DNA from: CAZUTO01 sp964623085
Lineage (GTDB): Bacteria > Pseudomonadota > Gammaproteobacteria > Pseudomonadales > GM7GCV1
Reading direction: 5' to 3'
Length of the DNA stretch: 64,000 nucleotides
NCBI GenBank assembly: GCA_964623085.1
Contig: CAZUTO010000005.1
Location: forward strand, 29,745 to 93,744
The translations under genes and the position numbers were made by a program. Positions within the stretch are counted from its first letter, which is position 1. Each line of letters starts with the position of its first letter. The notes below the pieces were generated by a model. It saw nothing but the letters and a program-made list of their open reading frames with translations. It had not been told where the DNA came from and ran no database searches. Of this stretch, positions 43,639 to 52,449 are shown one piece after another.

Positions 43639-43945
43639 CCCAGCAAGCATTCTAGTGCTGCAAATAGGGCAAGTGCCACTGTGTTGTCAAGCGATCTGCC
43701 GACACAGTGAACTCCTTCTTTAGGCTCTCTAGGCAGCCGACAAGAGCTAACCCAGGTCAATATCGAAGTGCGTCGATGATGAGCCGATGAGGGAACGGAC
43801 TACATAGCTGCTAATAGGGCGCGAGCGACAACAAACGACCAAGGGAGCCAACAGAGAATAGGGAGATTTAAGAAGCCTTTTTGTGGCGCGAGACAGCAGC
43901 TCGGCGCAACGCCTTGCCGTTCAGCGCTGTGTTTAATTTCTAGTC
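43639..43945. other. Intergenic region, 307 bases
   Basis: It lies between the convergent FG-GAP gene and the leftward hypothetical gene. A hairpin at 43677-43709 is the only structure noted. No RNA gene or further reading frame with support. Confidence 0.5.
43677..43720 (+). terminator. Probable terminator after the FG-GAP gene
   Basis: CACTGTGTTG pairs with CGACACAGTG (one G-U pair) around a 13-base loop, followed by AACTCCTTCTTT, a modest T-rich stretch. Confidence 0.45.
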
Positions 43946-44491
43946 TTACCGATACTCTTCTGATATGACGATGTTGGCGTCACTTATGGTGAAAGGCGCT
44001 TGCGGCAAATTGGGAACCCAATTTTCGTTTATTGTGTTGCCACTGAAATCCCATTGCGCTGCTTCTCGCCAATTAGGGTGCACTTCAGCGTCAGTACAAG
44101 CAAACACATTGTCAGATTTACTGATCGTCTTACAGGGCACAAGCGCCTGATTCCAGGTTGGGTCTGGCAGACGGTACGCATTTCTTTTATATGGCAATAC
44201 GAAAGCATTTACCTCTGGAGATTTCACAACCAAAACTTTGTGTCCATTCCAGTCTACTTCAACCGCTTCGGTTTCTGACAAAGAAGACAGCGGCACTTCA
44301 ACAACAAGGTTTTCTTCTGGTATGGGAGAGTCTTCTACAGAGTCGTCTTCAACAGAAGAGAAGGCTATTTCGATACTTTTTTGCGTGCGCTCGGCAGGCG
44401 ACGAAGACTTAAACAAGGATGAGCAAGCGTATGCCAAAAGTAAGCAAAACAGGACGATTACGCCAATTTTTAGAATTCTGGATTGAGTCAT
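43946..44491 (-). CDS. Hypothetical lipoprotein or membrane-anchored protein
   Basis: A 181-residue protein with a hydrophobic N terminus (LKIGVIVLFCLLLAYACSS) that could be a signal anchor or a lipobox with Cys23, then an acidic, Ser/Glu-rich linker and a small domain with VEVDWNGHKVLVVKSPEVNAF and two Cys that may pair (VPCKTISKSDNVFACTD). I do not recognise a family. The acidic linker and exported nature suggest a periplasmic role. It is not linked to a known gene. Confidence 0.6.
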   Translation of the reverse strand: MTQSRILKIGVIVLFCLLLAYACSSLFKSSSPAERTQKSIEIAFSSVEDDSVEDSPIPEENLVVEVPLSSLSETEAVEVDWNGHKVLVVKSPEVNAFVLPYKRNAYRLPDPTWNQALVPCKTISKSDNVFACTDAEVHPNWREAAQWDFSGNTINENWVPNLPQAPFTISDANIVISEEYR

Positions 44492-44798
44492 AATGGCTGC
44501 TAAAGTTTCACTCTTCTAAACTATCAAACGGCGTGATTCTGCATGATCAAATATAAAATAGACAAATAAAACATTGTTACATTTTTTCACAATTGAAAGA
44601 GCCTGATGGCACCTCATGAGCTGAAACGGATTCAGCATAGCCAAACGCGAATATGCCAGAAAAATCGGCGCATGTGCACCCTTGACATCACATAGAGTTT
44701 CGTTACTAACCCACCTTGTTTCGTCGTTTCGTTTAACGAGGCTTCATAGCGGCTCGTTATACCGCAGCGCCCAAAATAGTGAATTAACACGTCTGTCT
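44492..44798. other. Intergenic region, 307 bases
   Basis: Between two leftward genes; it should contain the promoter of the 43946 gene. A short + strand frame (44682-44924) is antisense to a membrane-protein gene and lacks a start context. Nothing else recognised. Confidence 0.45.
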
Positions 44799-45125
44799 TC
44801 AATTAATAATTGGGTAACCCAAGTTCAGCTGAATGATAGTCACGCTATAAAGCAAGAAACTTGCTCCAAGGCATATAGCACCAATTCTGGTTGCCACTTT
44901 TGGCAGCTTAATAATGCCGAATAAGTATGCCGCCGCTATAACCATCAATAGGCCGGTAATAATTGATGTATTCCCCCAGAAGCTGCCTAAGTGTCGCAAA
45001 CCATACCAAAGCGCATTCCATAAGCCACCGCCCAAAATTACAGCGCTGACAAAGTGGTTTTTCCAGCGCGCGTTGATCAACGCGATTGTGCCGAGCAGCA
45101 TAACAACGGCCATGACAATACCCAT
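44799..45125 (-). CDS. Hypothetical small membrane protein, four helices
   Basis: This 108-residue, highly hydrophobic protein has four predicted membrane segments and few charged residues. The segments include VMAVVMLLGTIALINAR, the Trp- and Gly-rich VILGGGLWNALWYGLRHLG and ITGLLMVIAAAYLFGII. No family recognised. It starts 30 bases after the end of the outer-membrane-like gene upstream (45156) and may share its transcript. Confidence 0.55.
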   Translation of the reverse strand: MGIVMAVVMLLGTIALINARWKNHFVSAVILGGGLWNALWYGLRHLGSFWGNTSIITGLLMVIAAAYLFGIIKLPKVATRIGAICLGASFLLYSVTIIQLNLGYPIIN

Positions 45126-45155
45126 GAAGCTATTCTCTTATAGTGCTCGCTATGC

Positions 45156-45632
45156 CTAAAACGAAAATCCAAACGCGACGCCCGCTACCACCGTGTTGGG
45201 TTCATCGTTGTGATAATCCCAATGTAATTGCGGCGACAAAGTGAAACGGTCTACTTCAAACTCATACAATACACCGACTCGCGCAACAAAGACTTCTTCG
45301 TCATGTCTGCGCTCAAAGCCTGGGCCTACCTGCATGATTAGCCCACCTTGGAAGTGGATATCAGCCACAGCTAAAACCGTCGTGGCGTCCAAACTACCGT
45401 AAGCCCGTTCTGCGACTACGCCAACTCCAAGTAGTTTATTGACACGATACTCGTAATCTAGGCCTACAGTAAGGCTGTCACCGGCGCCCCTTTCGTGCGT
45501 ATTCGCGACCAGCACTGAAAAGTGGTGTGGGCCATGAGCCCCATGTTCATTTTCACCGCCCGATTCGCTGTCATCAGCAAAAACAGGTGACAGAAATAGG
45601 AATGAAATAACGAGTTGAAATATATATCGCAT
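45156..45632 (-). CDS. Small outer-membrane beta-barrel-like protein with His-rich N terminus
   Basis: A 158-residue protein with a signal peptide ending at VFA, then a short acidic, His-rich stretch (ENEHGAHGPHHF). Alternating strands typical of an eight-stranded outer-membrane barrel follow (VGLDYEYRVNKLLGVGVVAE, LIMQVGPGFERRHDEEVFVARVG), ending in a terminal Phe (GVAFGFSF). The His stretch could bind metal. No specific family recognised; the function is unknown. Confidence 0.65.
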   Translation of the reverse strand: MRYIFQLVISFLFLSPVFADDSESGGENEHGAHGPHHFSVLVANTHERGAGDSLTVGLDYEYRVNKLLGVGVVAERAYGSLDATTVLAVADIHFQGGLIMQVGPGFERRHDEEVFVARVGVLYEFEVDRFTLSPQLHWDYHNDEPNTVVAGVAFGFSF

Positions 45633-45826
45633 AAATGTATTCCAAAAATTTATAGGTTGGTCTCAATTCAGCAATACTCTGGCATTGAGTGAGGCACCGG
45701 AGCGCGCATTCTACGCTTTAATTCAGAGTATCAATAGAGCCAGCTTTCAAATAAAAGGGGAGAGCACTTTGGCGGCACAGCCTCGATGGTATTAGACGCA
45801 CAGCTGAGACGATATCAGTCGCAACG

Positions 45827-46132
45827 CTAAAACCTGATTTTACCAATGAGCATATCTTTAAACATCACCCAGTCTCCCATCAAACTGTAAAAAGGATGAG
45901 TGAAAGTGGCGGGTTTGTTCTTTTCAAAAATAAAATGCCCCAGCCAAGCAAAACCATAGCCAATAACCGGTATAAACCAAAGCAACGAAGGGTGGCCAAA
46001 AACGAGCACATAGATGATCAACAAAATAATACAAAGAGAGCCAATAAAATGAAGCCGCCGACAATGCCTGTTTTCATGTTGGCTTAGGTAGAAAGGATAG
46101 AATTCCGAGAAGCTATTATATTTTTTGGACAT
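45827..46132 (-). CDS. DUF962/Mpo1-like membrane protein
   Basis: This 101-residue protein has the Mpo1 (YGL010w) pattern: FSEFYPFYLSQHENRHCRRLHFIG with its His residues, then two membrane segments with PVIGYGFAWLGHFIFEKNKPA, and FTHPFYSLMGDWVMFKDML. The yeast homologue is an Fe2+-dependent dioxygenase of 2-hydroxy fatty acids; bacterial copies are mostly uncharacterised. The conserved His residues are present here. Confidence 0.9.
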   Translation of the reverse strand: MSKKYNSFSEFYPFYLSQHENRHCRRLHFIGSLCIILLIIYVLVFGHPSLLWFIPVIGYGFAWLGHFIFEKNKPATFTHPFYSLMGDWVMFKDMLIGKIRF

Positions 46133-46240
46133 AGAACAATCCTCAAATTTCGCGCAAACGATAATAGTTGGGACAGTGAATCGTGCGTGGCATCATCATG
46201 AGCAACTATGCACATCGTATCGATGGCCTCTTATGTAAAT

Positions 46241-46495
46241 TTACATTAGATAACCTACAAGCCGTGAGCTACGCAATTCGGGGTCAAACAGGCCCACCAA
46301 AAACCAAAGCGTCGTAAAGATCCATCCACACAATGCATAGAACCTAATTTGTTTGGCATTCCAATAATCACTACACCAATCAAGTACAAATAATGCTTTC
46401 CAGCCCTCTAACCAGCGCGCGCCGCCCCAGCTTAGTATCCACTTCCACCAAAGGCTATTCAGAATGTAGAAGATTATCCAAGATGTTGTGCTCAC
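46241..46495 (-). CDS. Hypothetical small Trp-rich membrane protein
   Basis: An 84-residue protein very rich in Trp (ten residues), with one or two membrane segments near residues 5-20 and 54-70. Its centre (WGGARWLEGWKALFVLDWCS) looks interfacial. It starts 14 bases after the end of the lipase gene upstream (46510), so it may be cotranscribed with it. I do not recognise a family. Confidence 0.5.
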   Translation of the reverse strand: MSTTSWIIFYILNSLWWKWILSWGGARWLEGWKALFVLDWCSDYWNAKQIRFYALCGWIFTTLWFLVGLFDPELRSSRLVGYLM

Positions 46496-46509
46496 CGCTA
46501 CTCACCCTT

Positions 46510-47223
46510 CTATTTATCTGTCTGCGATAGATCATTATCGTGCTTGAAACGACCATGCTTTAAATAGTGGATGACCTGAACAATCACGTCATCATTTTTC
46601 ATCATAAAAGGGTGAGTGACCGGCATTTCAATATGATCATTCATGCCTTCTAATTTTGTGCTTTCAATCGACACCTTTCCATCATCCGTGTCGGGAATGA
46701 GCGACGACAGTATCAAGTTAATACTTTTTGTTCCGGCAATAATGCCCACCTCGAAGTTAGCTTTACCGAGTGAGTTTGGAACGCTGAGTTCGCTGGTGCC
46801 CAGCTGCAAACCGGCATCGCCATTTAAAAAATAAAAGCCGGGCATCTCGCCGAGCTTATCGACCACTTCGCTGCCTTGGTTCGGTGGACCAAGCATCACT
46901 ACGCGATTCAAATTATCAATCTCGTTTTCACTTAAATATTGACGTACCAAAATGCCACCAAGAGAGTGGGTAATAAAATTAACCTCCATATCCTGTGGGC
47001 ATTCTTCGAGAGCCGGCTTAATGGCCAAGTCAGCCAGCTCTTCTATGGGATGTTCTCTAGAAGGGTAGCCGAGGTTAACTGGGTGAAAGTTTTCTTCTAA
47101 AAGGGCTTCCTCCATTGCGTCCATAGAGCTAGAGGACCGAGCAAGCCCATGCAGAAGTATCACGCATGAGGCATGGGAGTACATGGAAAAGAAGAGCAAG
47201 AATAATATCGATATCAATTTCAT
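46510..47223 (-). CDS. Secreted alpha/beta hydrolase (lipase/acetyltransferase-like)
   Basis: A 237-residue exported hydrolase with a signal peptide ending near SHA. The oxyanion loop is VILLHGLARSS (about residues 21-31). The nucleophile elbow is THSLGG in VNFITHSLGGILVRQYLSE, with Ser as nucleophile, and GPPNQGSEV follows. A closing His in VTHPFMMKND is a fair candidate base. The family includes triacylglycerol lipases and PGAP1-like enzymes. The substrate is unknown. Confidence 0.85.
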   Translation of the reverse strand: MKLISILFLLFFSMYSHASCVILLHGLARSSSSMDAMEEALLEENFHPVNLGYPSREHPIEELADLAIKPALEECPQDMEVNFITHSLGGILVRQYLSENEIDNLNRVVMLGPPNQGSEVVDKLGEMPGFYFLNGDAGLQLGTSELSVPNSLGKANFEVGIIAGTKSINLILSSLIPDTDDGKVSIESTKLEGMNDHIEMPVTHPFMMKNDDVIVQVIHYLKHGRFKHDNDLSQTDK

Positions 47224-47259
47224 ACTAAAAATCCGTCTCGCCGAAAATAGCGGGGTGCC

Positions 47260-47541
47260 TTACTCAACCACTTGCACACCACGCCAGAAAGCCACCATAC
47301 CCTTGATGTGCGACGCTTTCTCTTTGGTGTCCGGATAGTACCAAGCGGCTTCTTTGTTAATTTCACCACCAACCTCAATGTCGTAATAGCTTGCTTTGCC
47401 TTTCCATGGGCAGAACGTCGTTTTATCGCAGTCTTTGAAAAACTCGCGTTCTATCGAAGACGCAGGGAAATAATGATTCGACTCCACGACAACCGTTTCA
47501 TCGCTTTCTGCTATCACTTGATTATTCCATATTGCTTTCAA
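47260..47541 (-). CDS. DUF427 domain protein
   Basis: A 93-residue protein with the DUF427 core: MKAIWNNQVIAESDETVVVESN, YFPASSIEREFF, TTFCPWKGKASYYDIEVGGE and AAWYYPDTKEKASHIKGMVAFW. The fold is a small beta barrel of unknown function, often present in oxidative or light-stress contexts. The ATG is good. The next leftward gene is the lipase, 36 bases away. Confidence 0.93.
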   Translation of the reverse strand: MKAIWNNQVIAESDETVVVESNHYFPASSIEREFFKDCDKTTFCPWKGKASYYDIEVGGEINKEAAWYYPDTKEKASHIKGMVAFWRGVQVVE

Positions 47542-47746
47542 TGGTTGTTTCCTCTGTCTTTATACACAATAACCTGGGTTGCGAATCAGTTGCGCGATGC
47601 GTTGAAAATTTATTTTCATAAGCAGAGTGTCAATTGCACTCGCCTTTTTATGAGATTTATAGGGGAGCATGTTCTGCGCACTATGGCTGGTTCTCCATCA
47701 TTAACACACTACAACTAATAAGTTCGAATGCGGTTTTGTGGGGTGC

Positions 47747-48094
47747 TCAAATAGCTTGCGAACCATTCTCCTTCCTCTGGCATTCTGGTGAAGCAGGATC
47801 TGTGGTGCGTAGCAGTTCGATCTCGTTCTGAAGTGAGAGAATTACGGGGTGTGATGCGGAATACCGATTCTGTATACGGTCTAGATCGCTCTCTATTTCA
47901 ATAAGTCGAGAGCACCTCTGCGCGTTTTCCGAATCAGTTCCGTCGCCGTCGGCCGCAAAGGCTGTGAACGCAGTAAGCAGCGCGCAACTGAAAGTGATTG
48001 AACCTCTGATCAGTCCCAGTCGTACTTTAGCAACAGAGTTAGAGGTATTTTCTAGAGAGGTTTCCTTGTAATTCCGTGCAAAAAGATTTTCCAT
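47747..48094 (-). CDS. Hypothetical protein with internal signal-like segment and short coiled coil
   Basis: A 115-residue protein. A hydrophobic stretch at about 28-47 (GSITFSCALLTAFTAFAADG) could be a signal sequence with an unusually long N-region. The mature part has an amphipathic helix (RLIEIESDLDRIQNRY and LSLQNEIELL) that may form a coiled coil, and two Cys (QRCSRL and PECQRK) that could pair. No family recognised. It reads away from the SDR gene. Confidence 0.5.
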   Translation of the reverse strand: MENLFARNYKETSLENTSNSVAKVRLGLIRGSITFSCALLTAFTAFAADGDGTDSENAQRCSRLIEIESDLDRIQNRYSASHPVILSLQNEIELLRTTDPASPECQRKENGSQAI

Positions 48095-48209
48095 TTTCTA
48101 AGTCCTTGAGTTTGCTGTGTATATATTATCACACGCTTTTTAAAAGTGGCGAAATCTGGACACACGAGCAAGTCGATTGAGGAAAGCGGGATACAGGCAT
48201 AGCTGTTAT

Positions 48210-49010
48210 TTAACCGGCGGTATAACCGCCATCAGGTGAGATGATGTGGCCGGTATGAAAGTCCGATGCTGGCGACACAAGAAACATAAGCGGCCCAGCA
48301 AGGTCTTCGGGTTCGCCAAGCCGTCCCATGGGTATGCGTGTGAGTATGCTCTCGCGCATGGCGTTGGCTTTCTCGTTTTCTTCAAACATCCATGCGGTCT
48401 GGCTTGATCTAAAAACCGTGGGTGCGAGGGCATTAATAGTAATGCCGTGTTTGCCCCATTCGCAGCCCAGTGATTTAACCAGCCCGGTAACGGCGTGTTT
48501 GGCAGAGCAATAGGCGGAGTACCCGTTGGGGTGGCCAAGTAAGCCACGCGCGGAGGATACAAGCACCACTTTGCCGCCGTTGTTTTGGTTGATCATTTGC
48601 TTGCCTGCGGCTTTGCACATGCGCCAGCTGTCGGTCACATTCACTCGCATCACTTCTTCAAATTGTTCGAGCGGCATATCTTGAATAGGGCTGACATGCA
48701 TCATGCCCGACGCCATTACAAGAATATCGAGTTGACCAAAGCGACTAAGAGTTTGCTTAATGATTGCCTCGCAGTTTTCTTCTGATGATGGCCATAGTGC
48801 CGCAGTCTCAACCTCAGCGCCAGACTGTCGCAATTCTAATGCAAGGGCATCGAGTTGCTCGGGTTGGTTGTCTGCAAGGGTAAGTTTGCAGCCTGCGGCG
48901 GCGAGCGTTTTTGAGGCAACTTGGCCAAAAGCACCCAATGCACCTGTGACGATGGCGGTTTTACCGGCGATATCAAATAGTGCTTGCGGTGATTGGAGGT
49001 TTTGAGTCAT
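48210..49010 (-). CDS. SDR family oxidoreductase
   Basis: A 266-residue classical short-chain dehydrogenase. The cofactor motif TGALGAFGQ is at about 18-26 and NQPEQLD follows. The catalytic Ser is in VLVSSARG and the Tyr-x-x-x-Lys in YSAYCSAKHAV. NALAPTVFRSSQTAW and the C-terminal DFHTGHIISPDGGYTAG complete the fold. It probably acts on a hydroxy- or keto-substrate with NAD(P). It is divergent from the large envelope operon beginning at 49268. Confidence 0.93.
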   Translation of the reverse strand: MTQNLQSPQALFDIAGKTAIVTGALGAFGQVASKTLAAAGCKLTLADNQPEQLDALALELRQSGAEVETAALWPSSEENCEAIIKQTLSRFGQLDILVMASGMMHVSPIQDMPLEQFEEVMRVNVTDSWRMCKAAGKQMINQNNGGKVVLVSSARGLLGHPNGYSAYCSAKHAVTGLVKSLGCEWGKHGITINALAPTVFRSSQTAWMFEENEKANAMRESILTRIPMGRLGEPEDLAGPLMFLVSPASDFHTGHIISPDGGYTAG

Positions 49011-49267
49011 GCAATGGGCCGAGCTTATTTTGAAAAGATTTATCCCATAAGCGTAGCTGATTTAGGGGTATGTGCTCCAATCCTTTACGTACTTTAATAA
49101 AAGATCATTTGTCGCAGATAGCTCCTCTGTGAAAGGATAGACGCTGTTTGATTGCCGTTAACTCAGCACCGAGTTTCAGCTAAAATCAGCTAACAATTGG
49201 GGGTGAAGACAAGTTGCAACGTTTTTCTTTTTCCGGCGAATCAAAATGTTGATACGAGCTTAAACGA

Positions 49268-51514
49268 ATGTTCGAATTTTTGTTTGGCTACCCCTACATT
49301 ACCTTTCAGGAATCTCAGTGGGCATTAGGTTCACATTGGCCTTTGACCTTCCTATATGGAGGCTTGATTCTCAGTGCCGTATTGATTGGTGTTTTACTGC
49401 TCCGCGCAAAATCCGCACTGTCTTTCTTTCAAACCCTGAGTCTGGGTGTATTGCAGTGGTCAATGATTGGGTTAGTACTGCTCTTACTTTGGCAGCCAAG
49501 CTTAATCAGTGAGCGCCTAAAGCCAAATGAGAATGCTATTGCGTTGATGCTGGATGTCTCAGAAAGTATGGCCTACGGCGATGCTCAAAATCAGCGCATT
49601 GAAGTGGCGCGTGATATTTTGGCTTCTGATGCTATCGATGAGTTGCGAGAGACCTATCAAATTGATCACTATCTGTTTTCCGATCATGCAGTACCGGCGG
49701 ATAATTTTGACAACATTCCAAACCCCGGTGAGCAAACGCGCATGGGGCGATCGTTACTTGAGGCGCTAGAGCGCGCTAAAGCTAAATCCCTTGCAGCACT
49801 GGTGTTGGTTTCGGACGGTGCTGAATCTGGTTCGCCATTATCAGAAGAGCAGCTTGCCGAGATCGCCGCGTACGGCGTGCCGGTGCATACAGTAGGTGTG
49901 GGCCGAGAACAGATAGAAGAAGATCTCGAGCTAGAGCGTTTGATCGTGCCTGACAAGGTATTGCCCAACACGCTTGTCACGGCAGAAGCGGTGATTCGTC
50001 ATGATGCCCCTGGTGAGGTGCGCTTAAAGGTCTATAACGGTGAGGAGTTTCTCGCGTCTCGTGATGTTGAGCTGAGTGGTTCTGCGGGTAGTACCAGTGC
50101 GCGCATTGAGTTTGATCTGGGAGAAGCGGGTTTTAAGGAGTTAAGTTTTCAGCTTGACCCCATCGAGGATGAAAAAAATCTCGAGAACAACCGCCGCAGC
50201 CATGTGGTTGAGGTGGCAAGCCAACAATACTCCGTGCTTTATCTCGAGGGCGAGCCACGCTGGGAATACAAATACATACGCCGCGCGTTAACGGATGACC
50301 CCACCGTTGATCTCATGACGCTACTTTGGGTCAGTGATAACAAGTTTTATCGGCAGGGCGTGAGTGACCCTTCGCAACTAGAGACGGGATTCCCCGAAGA
50401 CCGCGAAGCACTTTTTGCCTTTGACGCCATCATGATTGGCAGTATTGAAGCGCCGCGCTTAAGTGCTGATCAGCAGCAACTTATTCATGAGTTTGTAAGT
50501 GAGCGTGGGGGGAGCTTGTTGCTATTAGGCGGGCGCAAGGGTTTGTCCGCTGGCAACTGGGGCAATACGCCTGTTGGCGATATTCTACCTGTGCGGTTAA
50601 AGGACATCACAAATAGTTATGTCAAAGAACGAGCGCGCGCGTTGCTTAGCCCAGAAGGACTTAGCACTGCTTTCTTAACACTCGACGAGACAGAAGAAAG
50701 CAATCTCGAACGCTGGGATAGCTTGCCGGCCTTGGATAATTATCAGGAGCTGGGAACACTGCGTCCGGCAGCCTCAACCTTGTTACATGTGAAAGCAGAT
50801 GAGAATGCCGATCCAGAACCACTCTTAGTCCGCCAGCCATACGGAAAAGGACAGAGCTTTGTGCTGGCTACGGGCGGTACCTGGCGTTGGCAGATGAATA
50901 TGCCGTCGGAAGACAACAGCCATCAAACCTTTTGGCAGCAATTGACCCGTGCCTTGGTCGCTAATTCGCCTGAAACAATGAACTTTAGTGTTGAAGCTCA
51001 GGGTGACGAGTTCAAGCTGGTTGCCGAAGTGCGTGATGAAAATTATCAGCCATTGAGTGATGTGCGGGTGTTGGCTGTGATGAGTGCTGAAAACGACACC
51101 GATTCTGGGCTTGCATCGGGCATTGAGCTTGAGGCTTCTCCGGACATTGCCGGGCGCTATGAAGCGCGGGTGAGCGCCGAGGCAGCAGGTACCTACTATA
51201 TAGATGCCATTGCCAGCCGTAATGATGAACCATTGGATGCCGCACGCGTGGCCGTTCATCAGCCCGATACGGCGTCTGAAGCCTTTGGGTTGCGCCAAGA
51301 TCGAGCACAGCTAGAACAAATTGCCGCGGTGACAGGTGGAGCCTATTGGACGCCTGAGCAGGTTACGGGTATACCTCAAGCTATTGAAGGTTCGACTGCG
51401 GGTGTAGTGGAGCAAGTGCGCTACTCACTATGGGGTGCGCCCATCTTGTTTCTTATGTTGATGCTGTTGAAGGTGGGCGAGTGGTTATTACGTCGTCGTT
51501 GGGGGCACATTTAA
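49268..51514 (+). CDS. VWA/GATase-like membrane protein, first gene of the MoxR operon
   Basis: A 748-residue inner-membrane protein. Two or three N-terminal helices precede a von Willebrand A domain with the MIDAS motif DVSES at 96-100 and VLVSDGAESG, then an Ig-like beta region and a GATase-1-like domain (about 320-470, YLEGEPRWEYKYIRRALTDD, then FVSERGGSLLLLGGRKGLSAG) and a last helix near residue 725. The protein has no Cys, so the GATase fold cannot use the usual nucleophile. It is the first of eight + strand genes, and its stop overlaps the next ATG in TAATG. Family members occur beside MoxR/DUF58 genes; the role is probably assembly or stress-related envelope work. Confidence 0.85.
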   Translation: MFEFLFGYPYITFQESQWALGSHWPLTFLYGGLILSAVLIGVLLLRAKSALSFFQTLSLGVLQWSMIGLVLLLLWQPSLISERLKPNENAIALMLDVSESMAYGDAQNQRIEVARDILASDAIDELRETYQIDHYLFSDHAVPADNFDNIPNPGEQTRMGRSLLEALERAKAKSLAALVLVSDGAESGSPLSEEQLAEIAAYGVPVHTVGVGREQIEEDLELERLIVPDKVLPNTLVTAEAVIRHDAPGEVRLKVYNGEEFLASRDVELSGSAGSTSARIEFDLGEAGFKELSFQLDPIEDEKNLENNRRSHVVEVASQQYSVLYLEGEPRWEYKYIRRALTDDPTVDLMTLLWVSDNKFYRQGVSDPSQLETGFPEDREALFAFDAIMIGSIEAPRLSADQQQLIHEFVSERGGSLLLLGGRKGLSAGNWGNTPVGDILPVRLKDITNSYVKERARALLSPEGLSTAFLTLDETEESNLERWDSLPALDNYQELGTLRPAASTLLHVKADENADPEPLLVRQPYGKGQSFVLATGGTWRWQMNMPSEDNSHQTFWQQLTRALVANSPETMNFSVEAQGDEFKLVAEVRDENYQPLSDVRVLAVMSAENDTDSGLASGIELEASPDIAGRYEARVSAEAAGTYYIDAIASRNDEPLDAARVAVHQPDTASEAFGLRQDRAQLEQIAAVTGGAYWTPEQVTGIPQAIEGSTAGVVEQVRYSLWGAPILFLMLMLLKVGEWLLRRRWGHI

Positions 51515-52449
51515 TGCGCAGGTATTTCGAGAAAGACTGCAAAATCTGTGTTCGAGCGATCGCAGTCATGCTTATGGCTTTTTGCGCGAGTGACCTTAGC
51601 GCAAAAAATTACGTAGGTGTCTTGCAAGGCATCGCGGGTGAGAACTTTTACCAAGGTCAGTTTGACGAGCAGGTTAAAGTGATTGAAGCATCGTCAAATC
51701 GGTTGGGTTCAAATACCGAGCTGACCTTGTTGACCGGCGAAGCTGCTACGCGAGAGAGTGCGCTTGAATGGTTTAGTGAGATGGCGAGCTCAGTCTCTTC
51801 GTCTGATCGGGTGCTGTTTTACTATATTGGCCACGGTACTTATGACGACAAGGACTACAAGTTTAATCTCCAGGGCCCTGATCTCACTGGCGAAGAACTC
51901 AAGCAGGCATTCGCGGATTTGGACGCAGAGCTAAAATTATTGGTGAATACCAGCAGCGCTAGTGGCGCGCTACTGGAGCTGTTTGAAGAAGAACCCTCGA
52001 CTGTAGTGATTACTGCGACCCGTAGTGGTCGCCAACGTATTGCGACTCGTTTTGGGCGCTTTTTTGTCAAAGGCCTAGAAGAAGAATCTGCTGATCTCGA
52101 CAAAAACGGGACTATTAGTGCCAAAGAGTCTTATGACTATGCAGAGCGTGAGACGGCTGATTTTTATGAATCTGAAGGTCTGATAGCGACCGAGCATTCC
52201 GTGCTTCAGGGAGAGCATGCCAACCTTGTTTCCTTGTCTTCTCTGGCGGATAAACCGGCTATCGATCCAGATTCGGAACTCGCGGCACTTTATCGAGAAC
52301 GAGATGAGATTGATCTCGAAGTTGAACGCCTGCGTATACGACGAATCGGCATGAGCGATGAAGATTATCGGCGAGAGTTTCAAGCCTTGGTGATTCAACT
52401 GAGTGTTCTGCAAGCCGGCATCGACGAGATAGAAGGGGTGGAACCCTAA
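51514..52449 (+). CDS. Exported caspase-fold protein with EF-hand, Ser in place of catalytic Cys
   Basis: The ATG at 51514 (in TAATG, coupled to the previous gene) gives 311 residues; the frame upstream to 51430 is antisense-free overlap and unlikely. A signal peptide ends near LSA (residue 30). The caspase-like domain has the active-site His in YIGHGTYDD (His107). The position of the catalytic Cys, in a strand ending LLVN and then TSSASG, is Ser148. The mature protein contains no Cys. VITATRSGRQRIATRFGRFF matches the rest of the fold. An EF-hand of the form D-x-D-x-N-G-x-I-S-x-x-E lies at 194-205. A C-terminal helix ends it. It is likely a Ca2+-linked binding protein and not a Cys peptidase. 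Confidence 0.8.
   Translation: MRRYFEKDCKICVRAIAVMLMAFCASDLSAKNYVGVLQGIAGENFYQGQFDEQVKVIEASSNRLGSNTELTLLTGEAATRESALEWFSEMASSVSSSDRVLFYYIGHGTYDDKDYKFNLQGPDLTGEELKQAFADLDAELKLLVNTSSASGALLELFEEEPSTVVITATRSGRQRIATRFGRFFVKGLEEESADLDKNGTISAKESYDYAERETADFYESEGLIATEHSVLQGEHANLVSLSSLADKPAIDPDSELAALYRERDEIDLEVERLRIRRIGMSDEDYRREFQALVIQLSVLQAGIDEIEGVEP

Noticed and set aside
47272..47718. + strand frame of 148 residues opposite the DUF427 gene
   Set aside because: Most of it is antisense to DUF427, whose family match is clear; the rest lacks features.
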